Shown here piece after piece: positions 9,836-19,606 of a DNA stretch of 64,000 nucleotides (the stretch's first letter is position 1; every line of letters starts with the position of its first letter). The translations under genes were made by a program, and so were the position numbers. This DNA is from Stenotrophomonas sp. 169 (GTDB lineage: Bacteria; Pseudomonadota; Gammaproteobacteria; Xanthomonadales; Xanthomonadaceae): positions 2,996,501 to 3,060,500 of the forward strand of contig NZ_CP061204.1 in the NCBI RefSeq assembly GCF_014621775.1, read 5' to 3'. Below the pieces are notes generated by a model. The model saw only the letters and a list, made by a program, of their open reading frames with translations, ran no database searches and was not told where the DNA came from.

Positions 9836-11466
9836 AGCGTGCGCAGGTTGATGCTGCGGGTACCTGCGGGCACATCGAAGCGGTAGCTGACCGAATCGCC
9901 GGCAGCACCGTTAATCGCAACGCTGGTCACGCCATTCTGCAGACTGGGCAGGGGCAATGGGTTGCCCAGTGCCAGCTGTACGGCGCGCCCCGCGTCGGCC
10001 AGGCCTGCGCCGATCGGGCGGGCCGCTGGTGGCGCGACCGGGAACACGCGGGCCGAATCAACCAGCATCTGCCGCACCTGCGCCGGCGTCAGCGCGGGCC
10101 TGCCGGCGCCCACCGCCGCGGACTGCATCAACGCTACGATCCCCGCCACATGAGGTGACGCCATCGACGTACCCATCATTCCGACCAAGGCGTCATCGCC
10201 GGGAACGGTGGTGCCTGCGTTGCTGGTCGACCAGACGGCACCTTTCGCTATCCCACCGCTGTTGTCGGTGTCACCGCCCGGTGCGGCGAGCGTGACCGTG
10301 GCGCCAAAATTGCTGTAGCTTGCAATCCGCCCACCGACGCCGGTCGCCCCCACCGAAATGACGTTACGGCAACTGGCCGGGCTGAACCCGGCGGCATCGG
10401 CACCTTGATTGCCGGCCGCGACCACCACCGTGGTCCCTTGCGCGACAGCGAAGTCGATAGCCTCCTGCGTAGCCGGGTCCTCCGTGCAGGCGCCGCTGCC
10501 TCCCAGGCTCATGTTGATGACGTCGGCCGGCGTCGGGTTGGCGGGGACACCCTCGATCGTGCCGCCCGCAGCCCACACGATCGCGTCGGCGATATCGGAG
10601 GTGAATCCGCCACAGTGACCGAGCACCCGGACGGGTTGCACCTTCGCGCCCCAGGCGGTCCCGGCGACGTCACGCCCGTTGTTGGTCATCGCCGCTACCG
10701 TGCCGGCCACATGGGTGCCGTGCCAGGTGCTGTCCTCGGTGCTGCCACACCAAGGCATCGACGCGTCGGTCCAGTCACCCGGGTCCGATGCATCCGGGTC
10801 GCGCCCATCGCCGTCACCGGCGATATCAGGATCGTCCTCGGACTGACCATACGATGACACGAAGTCGTAGCCCGGCAGCAGGTTGTCCTTCAAGTCAGCA
10901 TGGGGCCTGTAACCGGTGTCCAGCACCGCTACCACCACACCTTCGCCGGTGCTTTCACCCCACGCCTCCGGCCCGTGGATGCCCCCGACCGTATTAAGCA
11001 GATCCCACTGGTAGATCGGCAGCTGCGGATCGTTCGGCATGACATCCGCCGCATACTTCCGGGTGTCCAGCTGCGCATAAGCGACATCCGGATCCTGGCG
11101 CAGCTGCTTCAACAGCGCCTGCGCTTCGTTGCTGGCCAACCGGCGTGAGGTGCTGACGATGTCCGCCCCGGTCGCAGTGCGGCGTACGCTGCGCAGCGCG
11201 AACACGGTGGTGGTGGGGGCAACCGCCATCCCGCGCGCCACTGCCGAGTTCAGGCTGGCCGTCACCCGGCCCCGGTCGCGGGCTGGCGCGCTGCCAGGCT
11301 TGTATTTGACGATCAAGCGAGTGTGGGCGTCAGCTGCGTGGGCAGCAGGCAGTGACCGCAGCGGCATGACGCGGTGCTCGGTGGCCGCCACCGGCGCGGC
11401 CAAGGTGATGAGCGCAATACTGGCGGCCACGGCACACGCGCAGTGGGAAACGTACGATATTTTCAT
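9736..11466 (-). CDS. Secreted subtilisin-like (S8) serine protease, frameshifted near the C-terminus
   Basis: 576 aa as read. Order: signal peptide (MKISYVSHCACAVAASIALI), an I9-type propeptide region, then the S8 catalytic domain with Asp in VVVAVLDTGYRPH, His in HGTHVAGTVAAM and Ser in GTSMASPHVAGI. A PPC domain begins at SVAINGAAGDSVSYRFDVPAG but leaves frame after INLRTLGGEG, so the last 30 or so residues read are not homologous; the true tail continues in another frame to 9641. It lies 43 bp downstream of the adhesin gene on the same strand, probably cotranscribed, and may process exported proteins including that adhesin. Confidence 0.9.
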   Translation of the reverse strand: MKISYVSHCACAVAASIALITLAAPVAATEHRVMPLRSLPAAHAADAHTRLIVKYKPGSAPARDRGRVTASLNSAVARGMAVAPTTTVFALRSVRRTATGADIVSTSRRLASNEAQALLKQLRQDPDVAYAQLDTRKYAADVMPNDPQLPIYQWDLLNTVGGIHGPEAWGESTGEGVVVAVLDTGYRPHADLKDNLLPGYDFVSSYGQSEDDPDIAGDGDGRDPDASDPGDWTDASMPWCGSTEDSTWHGTHVAGTVAAMTNNGRDVAGTAWGAKVQPVRVLGHCGGFTSDIADAIVWAAGGTIEGVPANPTPADVINMSLGGSGACTEDPATQEAIDFAVAQGTTVVVAAGNQGADAAGFSPASCRNVISVGATGVGGRIASYSNFGATVTLAAPGGDTDNSGGIAKGAVWSTSNAGTTVPGDDALVGMMGTSMASPHVAGIVALMQSAAVGAGRPALTPAQVRQMLVDSARVFPVAPPAARPIGAGLADAGRAVQLALGNPLPLPSLQNGVTSVAINGAAGDSVSYRFDVPAGTRSINLRTLGGEGMSVCMPRPAWNPPSMTPNTARAGQAMRR

Positions 11467-11509
11467 GGTGTTCCTTCAAGAAAAATGCAGAGGGTGCGGA
11501 AGCGCCTCA

Positions 11510-14500
11510 TCAGAGGTCGATACCGAAGCCGATGCCGGCTGAACGGTCACTGCCGCTGAACGCGCCGCCCAGGCTGATGCTGGCCCGCTCGCCTACCTGC
11601 TTGCCGTAGCCGACGGACAGCGCCTGCTCACCGTTCTGCCAACCGGCGCCCACCGCCACGCGACCGCGGGGACTACGGCTGCCCGATGCGTTGATCGCCA
11701 TGTTCATCATGGCGCTGCTCATTGCGCCCTGCCGATCGATGCGACGGTCCTGTTGGTTCAGTCGCTGATCCACGCCCTGCGACAGATCCACGAAACGGTC
11801 GTCCAGCTCCTTGTAGCGGGAATCCGTGTAGCTGCGCGCCGAGGCCAGCGTCTGCGCGTCGCCCGTATTGACCTGCCCGACGTTGGCTGCATCGGTATCT
11901 GCCGTGCCCGCGCCTACGTGAGTGACGCGACGTGGCTGAGCGTCGGTGCCTACCGACACCGTTCCGGTCTCATCGGCGACGGAACCCTTACCGATGGCTA
12001 CCGAATCTGGCGCATTGCCAGCAGCGACCAGACCGTTGTCCGGATCAGCACCGCCACCACCGCCACCAACGGGAGGAGGCGTAACGCCGGTTTCAAGCGC
12101 GCCGACACGTGTGTCCAGCTTGCCCAATGCGTTGTCCAGCGCTCCAAAGGCCCCACCGACATTGTCGTAGCCGGCCCCGCCTATCGTATAAACCGGCCTC
12201 AGCAGCATGCCGTCGGCGCCAAGTTGCGCGCCACCGCCCAACGCATGCGCAACACCTTGCAACTGCGAGACATTGACGGCGTCCCGGTCAGCGATACCTG
12301 CCTTGAGGTTGCTGATGGTGGTGCCCTGCTCGCCGCCCAAGCCGATGCGCGCCTTGTCTTCATCGTCATAGCGCACTGCCATGGCGGTGACCTCGCCGAC
12401 ATCGGCCATGGCTGAATCGAGCTGACGCTTGTTGACCGCATCGGTCGCCTCGGTCCCATCGGCGACGTTGGTGATCTGACGTTCGGCCCCGACGCTGCCC
12501 ACCGACACGGCGTTCGGGCGATCAGCTACTGAGCCGGTTCCCAATGCGACGGCATTTTCCGCCGTGGCGCTGCTGAGTCTGCCAAGCGCGATCGAGCCCT
12601 CACCTGATGCCAGCGTGCTGTCTCCGATGGCCAGGGCGAAGTTTCCCGGCGCTCGTGACACCTCACCAATGGCGAGTGAGTCCATGCCCATCGCTGATGC
12701 CCACGTGCCGAGCGCAATTGCGCCAGGCGCACCAGCCGTGGAAAACGCACCAATCGCCACAGACCGGTTGCCTTCGGCATTCGTCCAGCGGCCCACCGCT
12801 ATCGAGCTCTCGCCCATAGCACTGGACAAGTACCCCATGGCGGTGGAACCGATCGCGTCGGCTGTCGACAGTGCCCCCACGGCGGTCCCGTTCTCTGCGT
12901 TGGCGCGGCTGACGTAGCCAATGGACACGCTGTTGTCAGCCAGTGCGCCCGCAGAGCGCCCCAAGGCAGTGGAATTGGCTCCGGTCGCCTGACTGCGCTG
13001 CCCCACCGCGACTGCACTCGGCACCGTGGCCTGGGCATCACCGCCCACCGCCACCGCCCCGTCGCCACGCGCCGTGGCGCCTCCGCCGAATGCCGCCGCC
13101 AGCGTGCCATCGGCGCTCGCACCGGCCCCCACGGCGGCTGCCGACACTCCCAGCGCCGTGCTGGCCGCACCTACCGCAACGGTGCGCTCGCCATAGGCAA
13201 GCGACTGCGCACCCGCTGCGATTGCGCCCTCCCCCAACGCATTGCTCTGGTACCCCGCAGCGGTCGCCCCGGCACCATCGGCGACAGCCTGCGGCCCGAC
13301 CGCCATAGCACCGTCACCGCTGGCCAGCGGATCCTCACTGCCATCAACTGCCGAATCCACCGCCAGGAATCGCGTGGTTCCCGCCTTTGCTTCGACCGCC
13401 TTCAGCTGGGCCACGTTCACTGCATCGTAATCTTCCGTACCGGCCGCTACATCGGTGATCTGCCGCTGCATCACCCCGTGGGCGTCGCCCAGGATGTCGA
13501 ACCACTCCTGCGATGCGCCCACCGATACCGCATTGGGGCGCGTTGCCAGCGATCCGTAGCCGAGGGCCACGCCGCCGGTGGCCTGCTCCTGGGTCCAGGC
13601 GTTGCCGATGGCGACACTGCGATCTGCATACGCAATCGCCATGGTGCCTATTCCGGTCGCGTATTCCCCATGCGTGTAAGACAGCTTGCCCACGGCCACA
13701 CTGCCCAGGCCATCGGACACGCTGGAGCCGCCCAATGCCATTGCCGCGCTGCCGGTGGCCTTGGCGCCGGCACCCAGCGCGACGGCCTGGAACGCTCCGG
13801 CCTGGCTGCTGTCACCCAGGGCCACGCCAAACGCCCCGCTCGCCACCGCGCCAGTACCGACCGCCAGCGCGCTCCATTCCGACGCCTGTGCCCTCGAGCC
13901 CAGCGCCATCGATGACAGGCCGGTGGCCTGTGCCTGGGACCCCAGCGCCGTGGCATTGGCATAATCGGCCAGGCTGTCGGCACCGATGGCGATGTTGTTG
14001 CTCAACGTCGCGGGATTTTCCGTACCCATCGCACGCGCGTTGCTGCCCAGCGCGATGCTGTTGGCCCCCGTGGTGACGGCCTGCTGGCCGATAGCCGTGC
14101 TGTTGTTGCCCTGGGCCCTGCTGTCCGCACCAATGCCCACCGCACGGTCGCCGAAGGCGGCGCTCAGCGCCCCCAGGGCAACCGCATCGCTGCCCAGCGC
14201 GCGCGCAGACTGGCCTACGGCCATGCTGTTGCTGCCGCTCGCTTGGGTGTTTTCCGCCACGCACAGATCACACACGTACTGACCGCCGATGGCGATCGCG
14301 CCATCGCCGCTGGCGGTGGCCAGGTACCCCGTGGCGACGCCACGGAAACCCGATGCACTGGCGCTGGTACCCAGCGCGACTGCCCCGTCGCCGGCGGCGT
14401 GGCTGTCCATGCCGATGGCGGTGGAGAAGTCCCCCTCTGCCGCGGACTGCAATCCCACGGCAATGCCGGCGGCGCCCTTCGCGTGCGACTGCGTACCCAG

Positions 14501-14980
14501 CGCCACCGAACTGTTGCCCTCGGCGTTGGCCAGCCCACCGGTGGCCACGCTGGCATACCCACTGGACGACGACTGCGAGCCCACCGCGACCGCACCGGCA
14601 CCGGATGCCGTGCTGCCGTCGCCGATCGCGATGGCAGACTGCGCAGAGGCGGCTGCCCCTGTACCCAGCGCGATTGCATTGGTCGCCTGTGCCTGGGCCA
14701 TCACACCCACTGCCAAAGCACCCTCACCGCTTGCGCTCGCATCGTCGCTCCCATCGTCCTTGCCATCGACATCCACGTAACCCGAGGCAGTGGACGTGGT
14801 GGGGAGTGTTGAGGCGTCCGATGCCATCGACGCCCACGCCGGCACCAACAACGCACCGGCCACCAGGCAACGCACCACGCGTCGTCTCTGGCCTGTCCCG
14901 CGGCCCGGCGAAGCCAGCTCCGAGGCCACGACCAGCTGCTGTAGCGAGCGGCTCCACACACGACTGAAAATCCTGTTCAT
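11510..14980 (-). CDS. Trimeric autotransporter adhesin (YadA-like)
   Basis: 1156 aa outer-membrane adhesin. It opens with an extended signal peptide (MNRIFSRVWSRSLQQLVVAS) typical of large autotransporters. Residues about 85-960 are dense YadA-head repeats with the AxAxGxxAxAxGxxSxAxG rhythm, broken by two neck motifs near TDVAAGTEDYDAVNVAQL and TNVADGTEATDAVNKRQL. A third neck (HVGAGTADTDAANVGQV), a short coiled coil (KELDDRFVDLSQGVDQRLNQ) and a YadA anchor of about 75 aa (VAVGAGWQNGEQALSVGY) close the protein. It forms homotrimers whose C-termini make a barrel in the outer membrane. The stalk is short relative to the head. It is divergent from a histidine kinase gene and followed by a secreted protease. 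Confidence 0.95.
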   Translation of the reverse strand: MNRIFSRVWSRSLQQLVVASELASPGRGTGQRRRVVRCLVAGALLVPAWASMASDASTLPTTSTASGYVDVDGKDDGSDDASASGEGALAVGVMAQAQATNAIALGTGAAASAQSAIAIGDGSTASGAGAVAVGSQSSSSGYASVATGGLANAEGNSSVALGTQSHAKGAAGIAVGLQSAAEGDFSTAIGMDSHAAGDGAVALGTSASASGFRGVATGYLATASGDGAIAIGGQYVCDLCVAENTQASGSNSMAVGQSARALGSDAVALGALSAAFGDRAVGIGADSRAQGNNSTAIGQQAVTTGANSIALGSNARAMGTENPATLSNNIAIGADSLADYANATALGSQAQATGLSSMALGSRAQASEWSALAVGTGAVASGAFGVALGDSSQAGAFQAVALGAGAKATGSAAMALGGSSVSDGLGSVAVGKLSYTHGEYATGIGTMAIAYADRSVAIGNAWTQEQATGGVALGYGSLATRPNAVSVGASQEWFDILGDAHGVMQRQITDVAAGTEDYDAVNVAQLKAVEAKAGTTRFLAVDSAVDGSEDPLASGDGAMAVGPQAVADGAGATAAGYQSNALGEGAIAAGAQSLAYGERTVAVGAASTALGVSAAAVGAGASADGTLAAAFGGGATARGDGAVAVGGDAQATVPSAVAVGQRSQATGANSTALGRSAGALADNSVSIGYVSRANAENGTAVGALSTADAIGSTAMGYLSSAMGESSIAVGRWTNAEGNRSVAIGAFSTAGAPGAIALGTWASAMGMDSLAIGEVSRAPGNFALAIGDSTLASGEGSIALGRLSSATAENAVALGTGSVADRPNAVSVGSVGAERQITNVADGTEATDAVNKRQLDSAMADVGEVTAMAVRYDDEDKARIGLGGEQGTTISNLKAGIADRDAVNVSQLQGVAHALGGGAQLGADGMLLRPVYTIGGAGYDNVGGAFGALDNALGKLDTRVGALETGVTPPPVGGGGGGADPDNGLVAAGNAPDSVAIGKGSVADETGTVSVGTDAQPRRVTHVGAGTADTDAANVGQVNTGDAQTLASARSYTDSRYKELDDRFVDLSQGVDQRLNQQDRRIDRQGAMSSAMMNMAINASGSRSPRGRVAVGAGWQNGEQALSVGYGKQVGERASISLGGAFSGSDRSAGIGFGIDL

Positions 14981-15222
14981 TCATCACCTGATGAGTTGAA
15001 GGGCAAGGCACTCCCGTCCCGCAGGCAGGCAGCGCAAGGCGCTGCACTGGATCGCAGGTCCAGAAGCAGAAGGTGTGCACGTCCCAGCAACTTGAATGCG
15101 CGAAAACTGAAAGCGCGCTGCGACGGCGCGGATGAACGTACGGTTCAGCCGCAATCGTTGTCACGCACGAAACCTCACCAAATACTCGCCATTTCTCACC
15201 GTGCCCCCCGACGACGCATGTC

Positions 15223-16521
15223 ATGACGAGTCAGTACGCATCGCGCTCATTTTCCCCAGCCGAGACAACGCAGCGTCCATGGGCGACGCTACCCAGCGCA
15301 TGCTCCGGCAGGCTGGTCGTGCAGCTGCTGCTGTTGCTGCACGCAGGCGTGCAGCTGCTGGATGGGGGATCGATGCTGTCCGTACGCCCGTTGCCCCCGC
15401 ACTGGATGCCGGACCTGTTGATGACCTTGTTGGCAACGACCACCGCCGTGCTGTGCGCGACGTGGGTTGCGGCGGGACGCGTGCGGTCGGGTGTGGGCAC
15501 GCTGGTGGCCGTCAGCCTTGTCAGCAGCCTGTCCGCCGCGCATTGGATGGGCCTTGCGACCGCTGCACTGCATCCCTTCACCTTGCTTCTTCTGCCGCTG
15601 CTGGCGGGCCTTGCGGCAGGTAGGGCCGCGCTCTGGTCCGTCTGGTTCGCCCTGGTCTGCCTGCTGGCACTGAACAGAGAAACCACGCCGCTGCCGTGGG
15701 CGGCGGGATACACCCTGCTGACGCTGGGCATCGATGGCGTGCTACGGATGCACACCGTAGAGCGGACACGCCAGCATCACGACGCCGCGCGGCTGCGACA
15801 GGAAGTGGCACGTTGTACGCAGCTGCGGGCACGTCTGCATCGCGCCGAAAAGCTGGCGGTAATGGGCCGCTTGAACCGGGGCATCGCCCACGATTTCAAT
15901 CACGTCCTGGCGCTTTTGCAGGGCTTCTGCGACCAGGCGCAGCGCCGTTCGATGCAGCTGCCGCCGGACGAGGAACTGGACAATGCCCTGCAGGGAATGA
16001 ACCAGGCGGTACAGCTCGGCGAACATCTGAGTGGTGCGCTGCTGCGCGTCAGTCGCCTGGATGACATGCGCCCTGAGCGGTTTGACGCAGGCTGCGCGCT
16101 GCTGCAGCTGCGGCCGCTGCTGGAGCCGCTTTTCATCAACCGCAGCCAACTGCGTCCGCTGCACATCAGCAGTACGGCAAGCCTGCACATGGACCGCAGC
16201 GAGTTCGCGCTGATGATCCTGAATCTGGTAATCAATGCACGCGATGCGCTGCGACCCGCGTCGGCCGACCATGTGCGCATCGAGCTGGACCGGCACGGCG
16301 ATCAGGTAGAAATATCGGTGCGCGACAGCGGCCGCGGCATGCACGCGCTGCAACGACAACGGCTGTTCGATCCCCTTTATGGCGGCCGGACGTCGGGTCG
16401 CGGCAACGGGCTTGGGCTGATGCTGGTGCAGGAGCGGGCGACCGCATACGGGGGCACGATCAGCGTGCACAGCGCGTTGGGCGAAGGCACCGACGTGCGG
16501 CTGCGGCTGCCTGCCGCCTAG
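15223..16521 (+). CDS. Membrane sensor histidine kinase
   Basis: 432 aa. Five or so membrane helices fill residues 30-170, with no large periplasmic loop, followed by a short coiled coil and a transmitter. The H box is MGRLNRGIAHDFNHVLALL, with the HDFN form seen in HPK4-type kinases. The N box is LVINARDAL; G boxes are DSGRGM and GNGLGLMLVQE. No receiver is attached. It is divergent from the adhesin gene (242 bp apart) and convergent with the response regulator; the two genes share the tetranucleotide CTAG as stop codons. The stimulus is probably membrane-borne, given the lack of a loop. Confidence 0.9.
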   Translation: MTSQYASRSFSPAETTQRPWATLPSACSGRLVVQLLLLLHAGVQLLDGGSMLSVRPLPPHWMPDLLMTLLATTTAVLCATWVAAGRVRSGVGTLVAVSLVSSLSAAHWMGLATAALHPFTLLLLPLLAGLAAGRAALWSVWFALVCLLALNRETTPLPWAAGYTLLTLGIDGVLRMHTVERTRQHHDAARLRQEVARCTQLRARLHRAEKLAVMGRLNRGIAHDFNHVLALLQGFCDQAQRRSMQLPPDEELDNALQGMNQAVQLGEHLSGALLRVSRLDDMRPERFDAGCALLQLRPLLEPLFINRSQLRPLHISSTASLHMDRSEFALMILNLVINARDALRPASADHVRIELDRHGDQVEISVRDSGRGMHALQRQRLFDPLYGGRTSGRGNGLGLMLVQERATAYGGTISVHSALGEGTDVRLRLPAA

Positions 16522-17231
16522 GGCGCGAACACGTAGCCCTGCCCGTGCACGGCAAGCAAGGGAAATCGATGGCCGCTGGCGGCCGATATCTTGCGCCGCA
16601 GACGATGGATCAGCGAGTCGAGCCGATGCGGGTCAAACGTATGCACATCACCTGTCAGCAGGGCGATCAGTGCATCGCGGCCCACGACTTCACCGCTGCG
16701 AGCAATCAGGCAGTGCAACAGCGGGCGCTCACTGCGGGTGAGCGCCATCGTGCGTCCGCAGGGTGCCAGCAGTCGCCAGCCGTCCGCGTCCAGCTGCCAT
16801 CTTCCGGTCAGCGCGTGCTCCTGCGCGGTACCTACGTGGCTATCGGCCAAGCGCCGGCCGACGCTGTGCAGCGTGGCAGCCAGCAACTCGATCTTCACCG
16901 GCTTGACCAGATAGGCATCGGCGCCGTCGACCAGGCCACGCACCTGGTCGGCCAAGGCGCGGCGGCCGGTCAGCATGACGATTCCGACACCGGGCAGCTG
17001 TAACCGCAGCGATGGCGCCAGCTCGAAGCCGTCAGCGTCTGGCAGACCCGGATCCAGCACGATGAGGTCCGGAACCGCCACCCGCAGTGCCTCCTGCAGC
17101 GCCGCCGCCGTGCCGACACCGTGGGCCTGGAAGCCGTGCTCGCGCAGTCCCGGCAGCAGGATGCGCTCACGCAGAAGACCGTCATCTTCGACAACGATCA
17201 GCCGCAACGCGGAAGAATCAGATGAGTGCAC
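16518..17231 (-). CDS. OmpR/PhoB-type response regulator
   Basis: 237 aa. An N-terminal receiver (acidic pair in VVEDD, phospho-acceptor Asp in VLDPGLPDADG, Thr/Ser in VMLTG, Lys in VKPVK) is followed by a winged-helix DNA-binding domain with LTRSERPLLHCL and the recognition-wing region HRLDSLIHRLRRK, ending GQGYVF. It is convergent with the histidine kinase, which is its likely partner despite the unusual opposite orientation. The adhesin is the nearest plausible target, an inference from position only. Confidence 0.9.
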   Translation of the reverse strand: MHSSDSSALRLIVVEDDGLLRERILLPGLREHGFQAHGVGTAAALQEALRVAVPDLIVLDPGLPDADGFELAPSLRLQLPGVGIVMLTGRRALADQVRGLVDGADAYLVKPVKIELLAATLHSVGRRLADSHVGTAQEHALTGRWQLDADGWRLLAPCGRTMALTRSERPLLHCLIARSGEVVGRDALIALLTGDVHTFDPHRLDSLIHRLRRKISAASGHRFPLLAVHGQGYVFAP

Positions 17232-17282
17232 GTGCTGCCCTTCAACAGATCAACGCACTGCATCCTAGCCGAGCGCTCTGCC

Positions 17283-18371
17283 TCACCTGCCACCGCCAAT
17301 CGACGTCCGCGCGATGCGCAGCACGTCGTCCAGCAATGCCGCGGCGGTCACCTCTGCGCCCGCACCAGGCCCCTGGATCAGAAGGGGTTGTTCGCGATAG
17401 CGGTCGCTGTGGATCGCGACACGGTTATCGGTTCCCGCGCCGAGCGCCAGCGGATGGTCAACAGACAACGCCTGCAGGCCCACCTGCGCCGTGCCACGCT
17501 CGATGCAGCCGATGAAACGCAGTCGCCGGCCTGCGTCTTCGGCCTGCCGCCAGCGCGCGTGGATGCCTGCATCCAGCAGCTGCAACTGCGCCAGTGCCTC
17601 GGCCGAAGACAGGGCAGCCAGGCCGGCGGGCACCAGCGACGTCACCTGGACCTGGCTGGCGTCCATGGCCAGGCCGCAGGCGCGCGCCAGGATCAGCAGC
17701 TTGCGGCGAACGTCTTCACCGGAAAGATCTTCACGGGGATCCGGCTCGGTGTAGCCCGCTGCCACCGCCTCACGCACGGCGACGGAAAACGGCTGACGGC
17801 CATCATAACGATTGAACAACCACGCCAGCGATCCGGACAGGACACCTTCGATGCGATGGATGCGGTCGCCTCCTTCCACCAATGCACGCAGGCTGCTCAG
17901 CAACGGCAGTCCGGCACCGACAGTGGCACTGTCGCCGTAGACCGCACCGGTGTCGGTGCAGCCCCGATGGATCTGCTGCGCGCGTTCCAGCTGCGCGCCC
18001 TGCCCCAGCTTATTGGCGGTGACCACGTGCACCCCCCGCGCTACCCACGGGGCGTGCTCGGCGGCCACAAGGTCGCTCGCTGTGGCATCGACCACCACGT
18101 CACCGGCACGCAGCGTCTCGGCATGCGACCACGGCAATGCGCCGACGGTCCGCTGCGGCGCACTGCGCACCTGCTCCAGCGATTCCGCCGGATCGGCAGT
18201 GCAGGCCAGCGTGGTACGCGAATTGGCCAGCCACTGCAGCGCAGGCAGGTGGGCGCCACCGGCCCGTAGCGCCTGATAGCGGGTGACGAAGGCAGTACCG
18301 ACCGTGCCCGTACCCAACAGGGCCAGGCGCGCGGTCTGCGGCGGGGTGGATCTGGCGAGCAGCGCATTCAT
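17283..18371 (-). CDS. hom: Homoserine dehydrogenase
   Basis: 362 aa. Reduces aspartate semialdehyde to homoserine with NAD(P)H. The Rossmann motif LLGTGTVGTAF, the catalytic-region lysine in VVTANKLGQG, and the family signature EDLSGEDVRRKLLILAR are all visible. There is no aspartokinase or ACT domain, so it is the short monofunctional form. It is the last gene of the metX-metB-hom operon, overlapping metB by 4 nt, and feeds homoserine to the two enzymes encoded upstream. The SAM-I riboswitch at the head of the operon should place it under methionine control. Confidence 0.93.
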   Translation of the reverse strand: MNALLARSTPPQTARLALLGTGTVGTAFVTRYQALRAGGAHLPALQWLANSRTTLACTADPAESLEQVRSAPQRTVGALPWSHAETLRAGDVVVDATASDLVAAEHAPWVARGVHVVTANKLGQGAQLERAQQIHRGCTDTGAVYGDSATVGAGLPLLSSLRALVEGGDRIHRIEGVLSGSLAWLFNRYDGRQPFSVAVREAVAAGYTEPDPREDLSGEDVRRKLLILARACGLAMDASQVQVTSLVPAGLAALSSAEALAQLQLLDAGIHARWRQAEDAGRRLRFIGCIERGTAQVGLQALSVDHPLALGAGTDNRVAIHSDRYREQPLLIQGPGAGAEVTAAALLDDVLRIARTSIGGGR

Positions 18372-19606
18372 GCGTCGACAGCCTGTTTGCGGCCTGCGCC
18401 CGCATTGACCACCGTCGCCGCACGCTCCAGCGCCAAGGTCAGGTCGGCCAGCAGGTCACGCTCGGATTCGATGCCGACCGACAGGCGCAGCAGTCCCTCG
18501 CTGATGCCGGCAGCCTGGCGCGCCTCGACGCTCATTGCCGCGTGCGTCATGGTGGCCGGATGCGCCACCAGGCTCTCGACACCCCCCAGCGACTCGGCCA
18601 GCGTGAAGTAACGCAGGCCGTCGACGAAGGCGCGCACCGCCGCGTGCGGGTCGTCGCCTTCGCACTGGACCAGCTCGAACGACAGCATCGCGCCGAATCC
18701 ACTCTGCTGCCGCGCCGCGATGGCATGGCCGGGGTGGTCCGCCAGGCCGGGGTAGTACACCTGCGCCACGACCGGATGGTCCGCCAGCAGCGACACGATG
18801 GCCGCCGTGTTCTCCTGGTGCACGCGCAGACGCGCGTCCAGCGTGCGCAGCCCGCGCAGGGTCAGGAAGGCGTCGAACGGCGAGCCGGTCAAGCCGAGCG
18901 CGTTGGCCCACCAGGTCAACTGCTGTGCCAGTTCGGGATCACGCGCCACGACCGCTCCACCGACGACATCACTGTGACCATTGATGTACTTGGTGGTCGA
19001 GTGCAGCACCAGGTCAGCGCCAAACGCCAGTGGCTGCTGCAGCGCCGGCGACAGGAACGTGTTGTCGACCACGACCCGCGCGCCGGCTTTATGCGCGGCA
19101 TCGATCACGAAGCGCAGGTCGGTGATGCGCAGCAGCGGGTTGGACGGCGTTTCCACCAGCACCAGTTTCGGCGAGGTCGCCAGGGCCTGTGCCAGCGAGC
19201 GCGGGTCGGTCAGGTCGGCAGTGACCAGCTTGAACTGGCCTTTGCCGGCCAACGCGTTGAACAGGCGCCAGCTGCCGCCGTACGCGTCATGCGGCACCAC
19301 CAGCGTGTCGTCCGGTCCCAGCAGTGCCTGCAGGACCAGGTTGATCGCGCCCATGCCGGTCGCCGTCACCACCCCACCCGCACCGCCTTCGAGTTCGGCC
19401 AGTGCCTCGCCCAGCAGGTCGCGGGTCGGGTTGCCACTGCGCGTGTAGTCGTATTGCCGCTTGTTGTTGAAGCCATCGAAGCTGAAGTTCGAGGACAGCA
19501 CGATCGGCGGCGTCACCGCACCGTGTGCCGTATCGCGGTCAATGCCGGCGCGGACGGCGGCCGTGGTGCGACTACAGGGCAGTGCAGCGTTATCGGAGCG
19601 GCTCAT
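18368..19606 (-). CDS. metB: Cystathionine gamma-synthase family, PLP-dependent
   Basis: 412 aa. A trans-sulfuration PLP enzyme that replaces the acyl group of O-acylhomoserine with cysteine (or sulfide). Seen: YDYTRSGNPTRDLL near the N-terminus, the PLP lysine in HSTTKYINGHSDVVGG, and the C-terminal SLGGVESLVAHPATMTHA, which favours cystathionine gamma-synthase or O-succinylhomoserine sulfhydrylase over a lyase. It overlaps metX and hom by 4 nt on each side, so all three are coupled in translation. Confidence 0.9.
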   Translation of the reverse strand: MSRSDNAALPCSRTTAAVRAGIDRDTAHGAVTPPIVLSSNFSFDGFNNKRQYDYTRSGNPTRDLLGEALAELEGGAGGVVTATGMGAINLVLQALLGPDDTLVVPHDAYGGSWRLFNALAGKGQFKLVTADLTDPRSLAQALATSPKLVLVETPSNPLLRITDLRFVIDAAHKAGARVVVDNTFLSPALQQPLAFGADLVLHSTTKYINGHSDVVGGAVVARDPELAQQLTWWANALGLTGSPFDAFLTLRGLRTLDARLRVHQENTAAIVSLLADHPVVAQVYYPGLADHPGHAIAARQQSGFGAMLSFELVQCEGDDPHAAVRAFVDGLRYFTLAESLGGVESLVAHPATMTHAAMSVEARQAAGISEGLLRLSVGIESERDLLADLTLALERAATVVNAGAGRKQAVDA

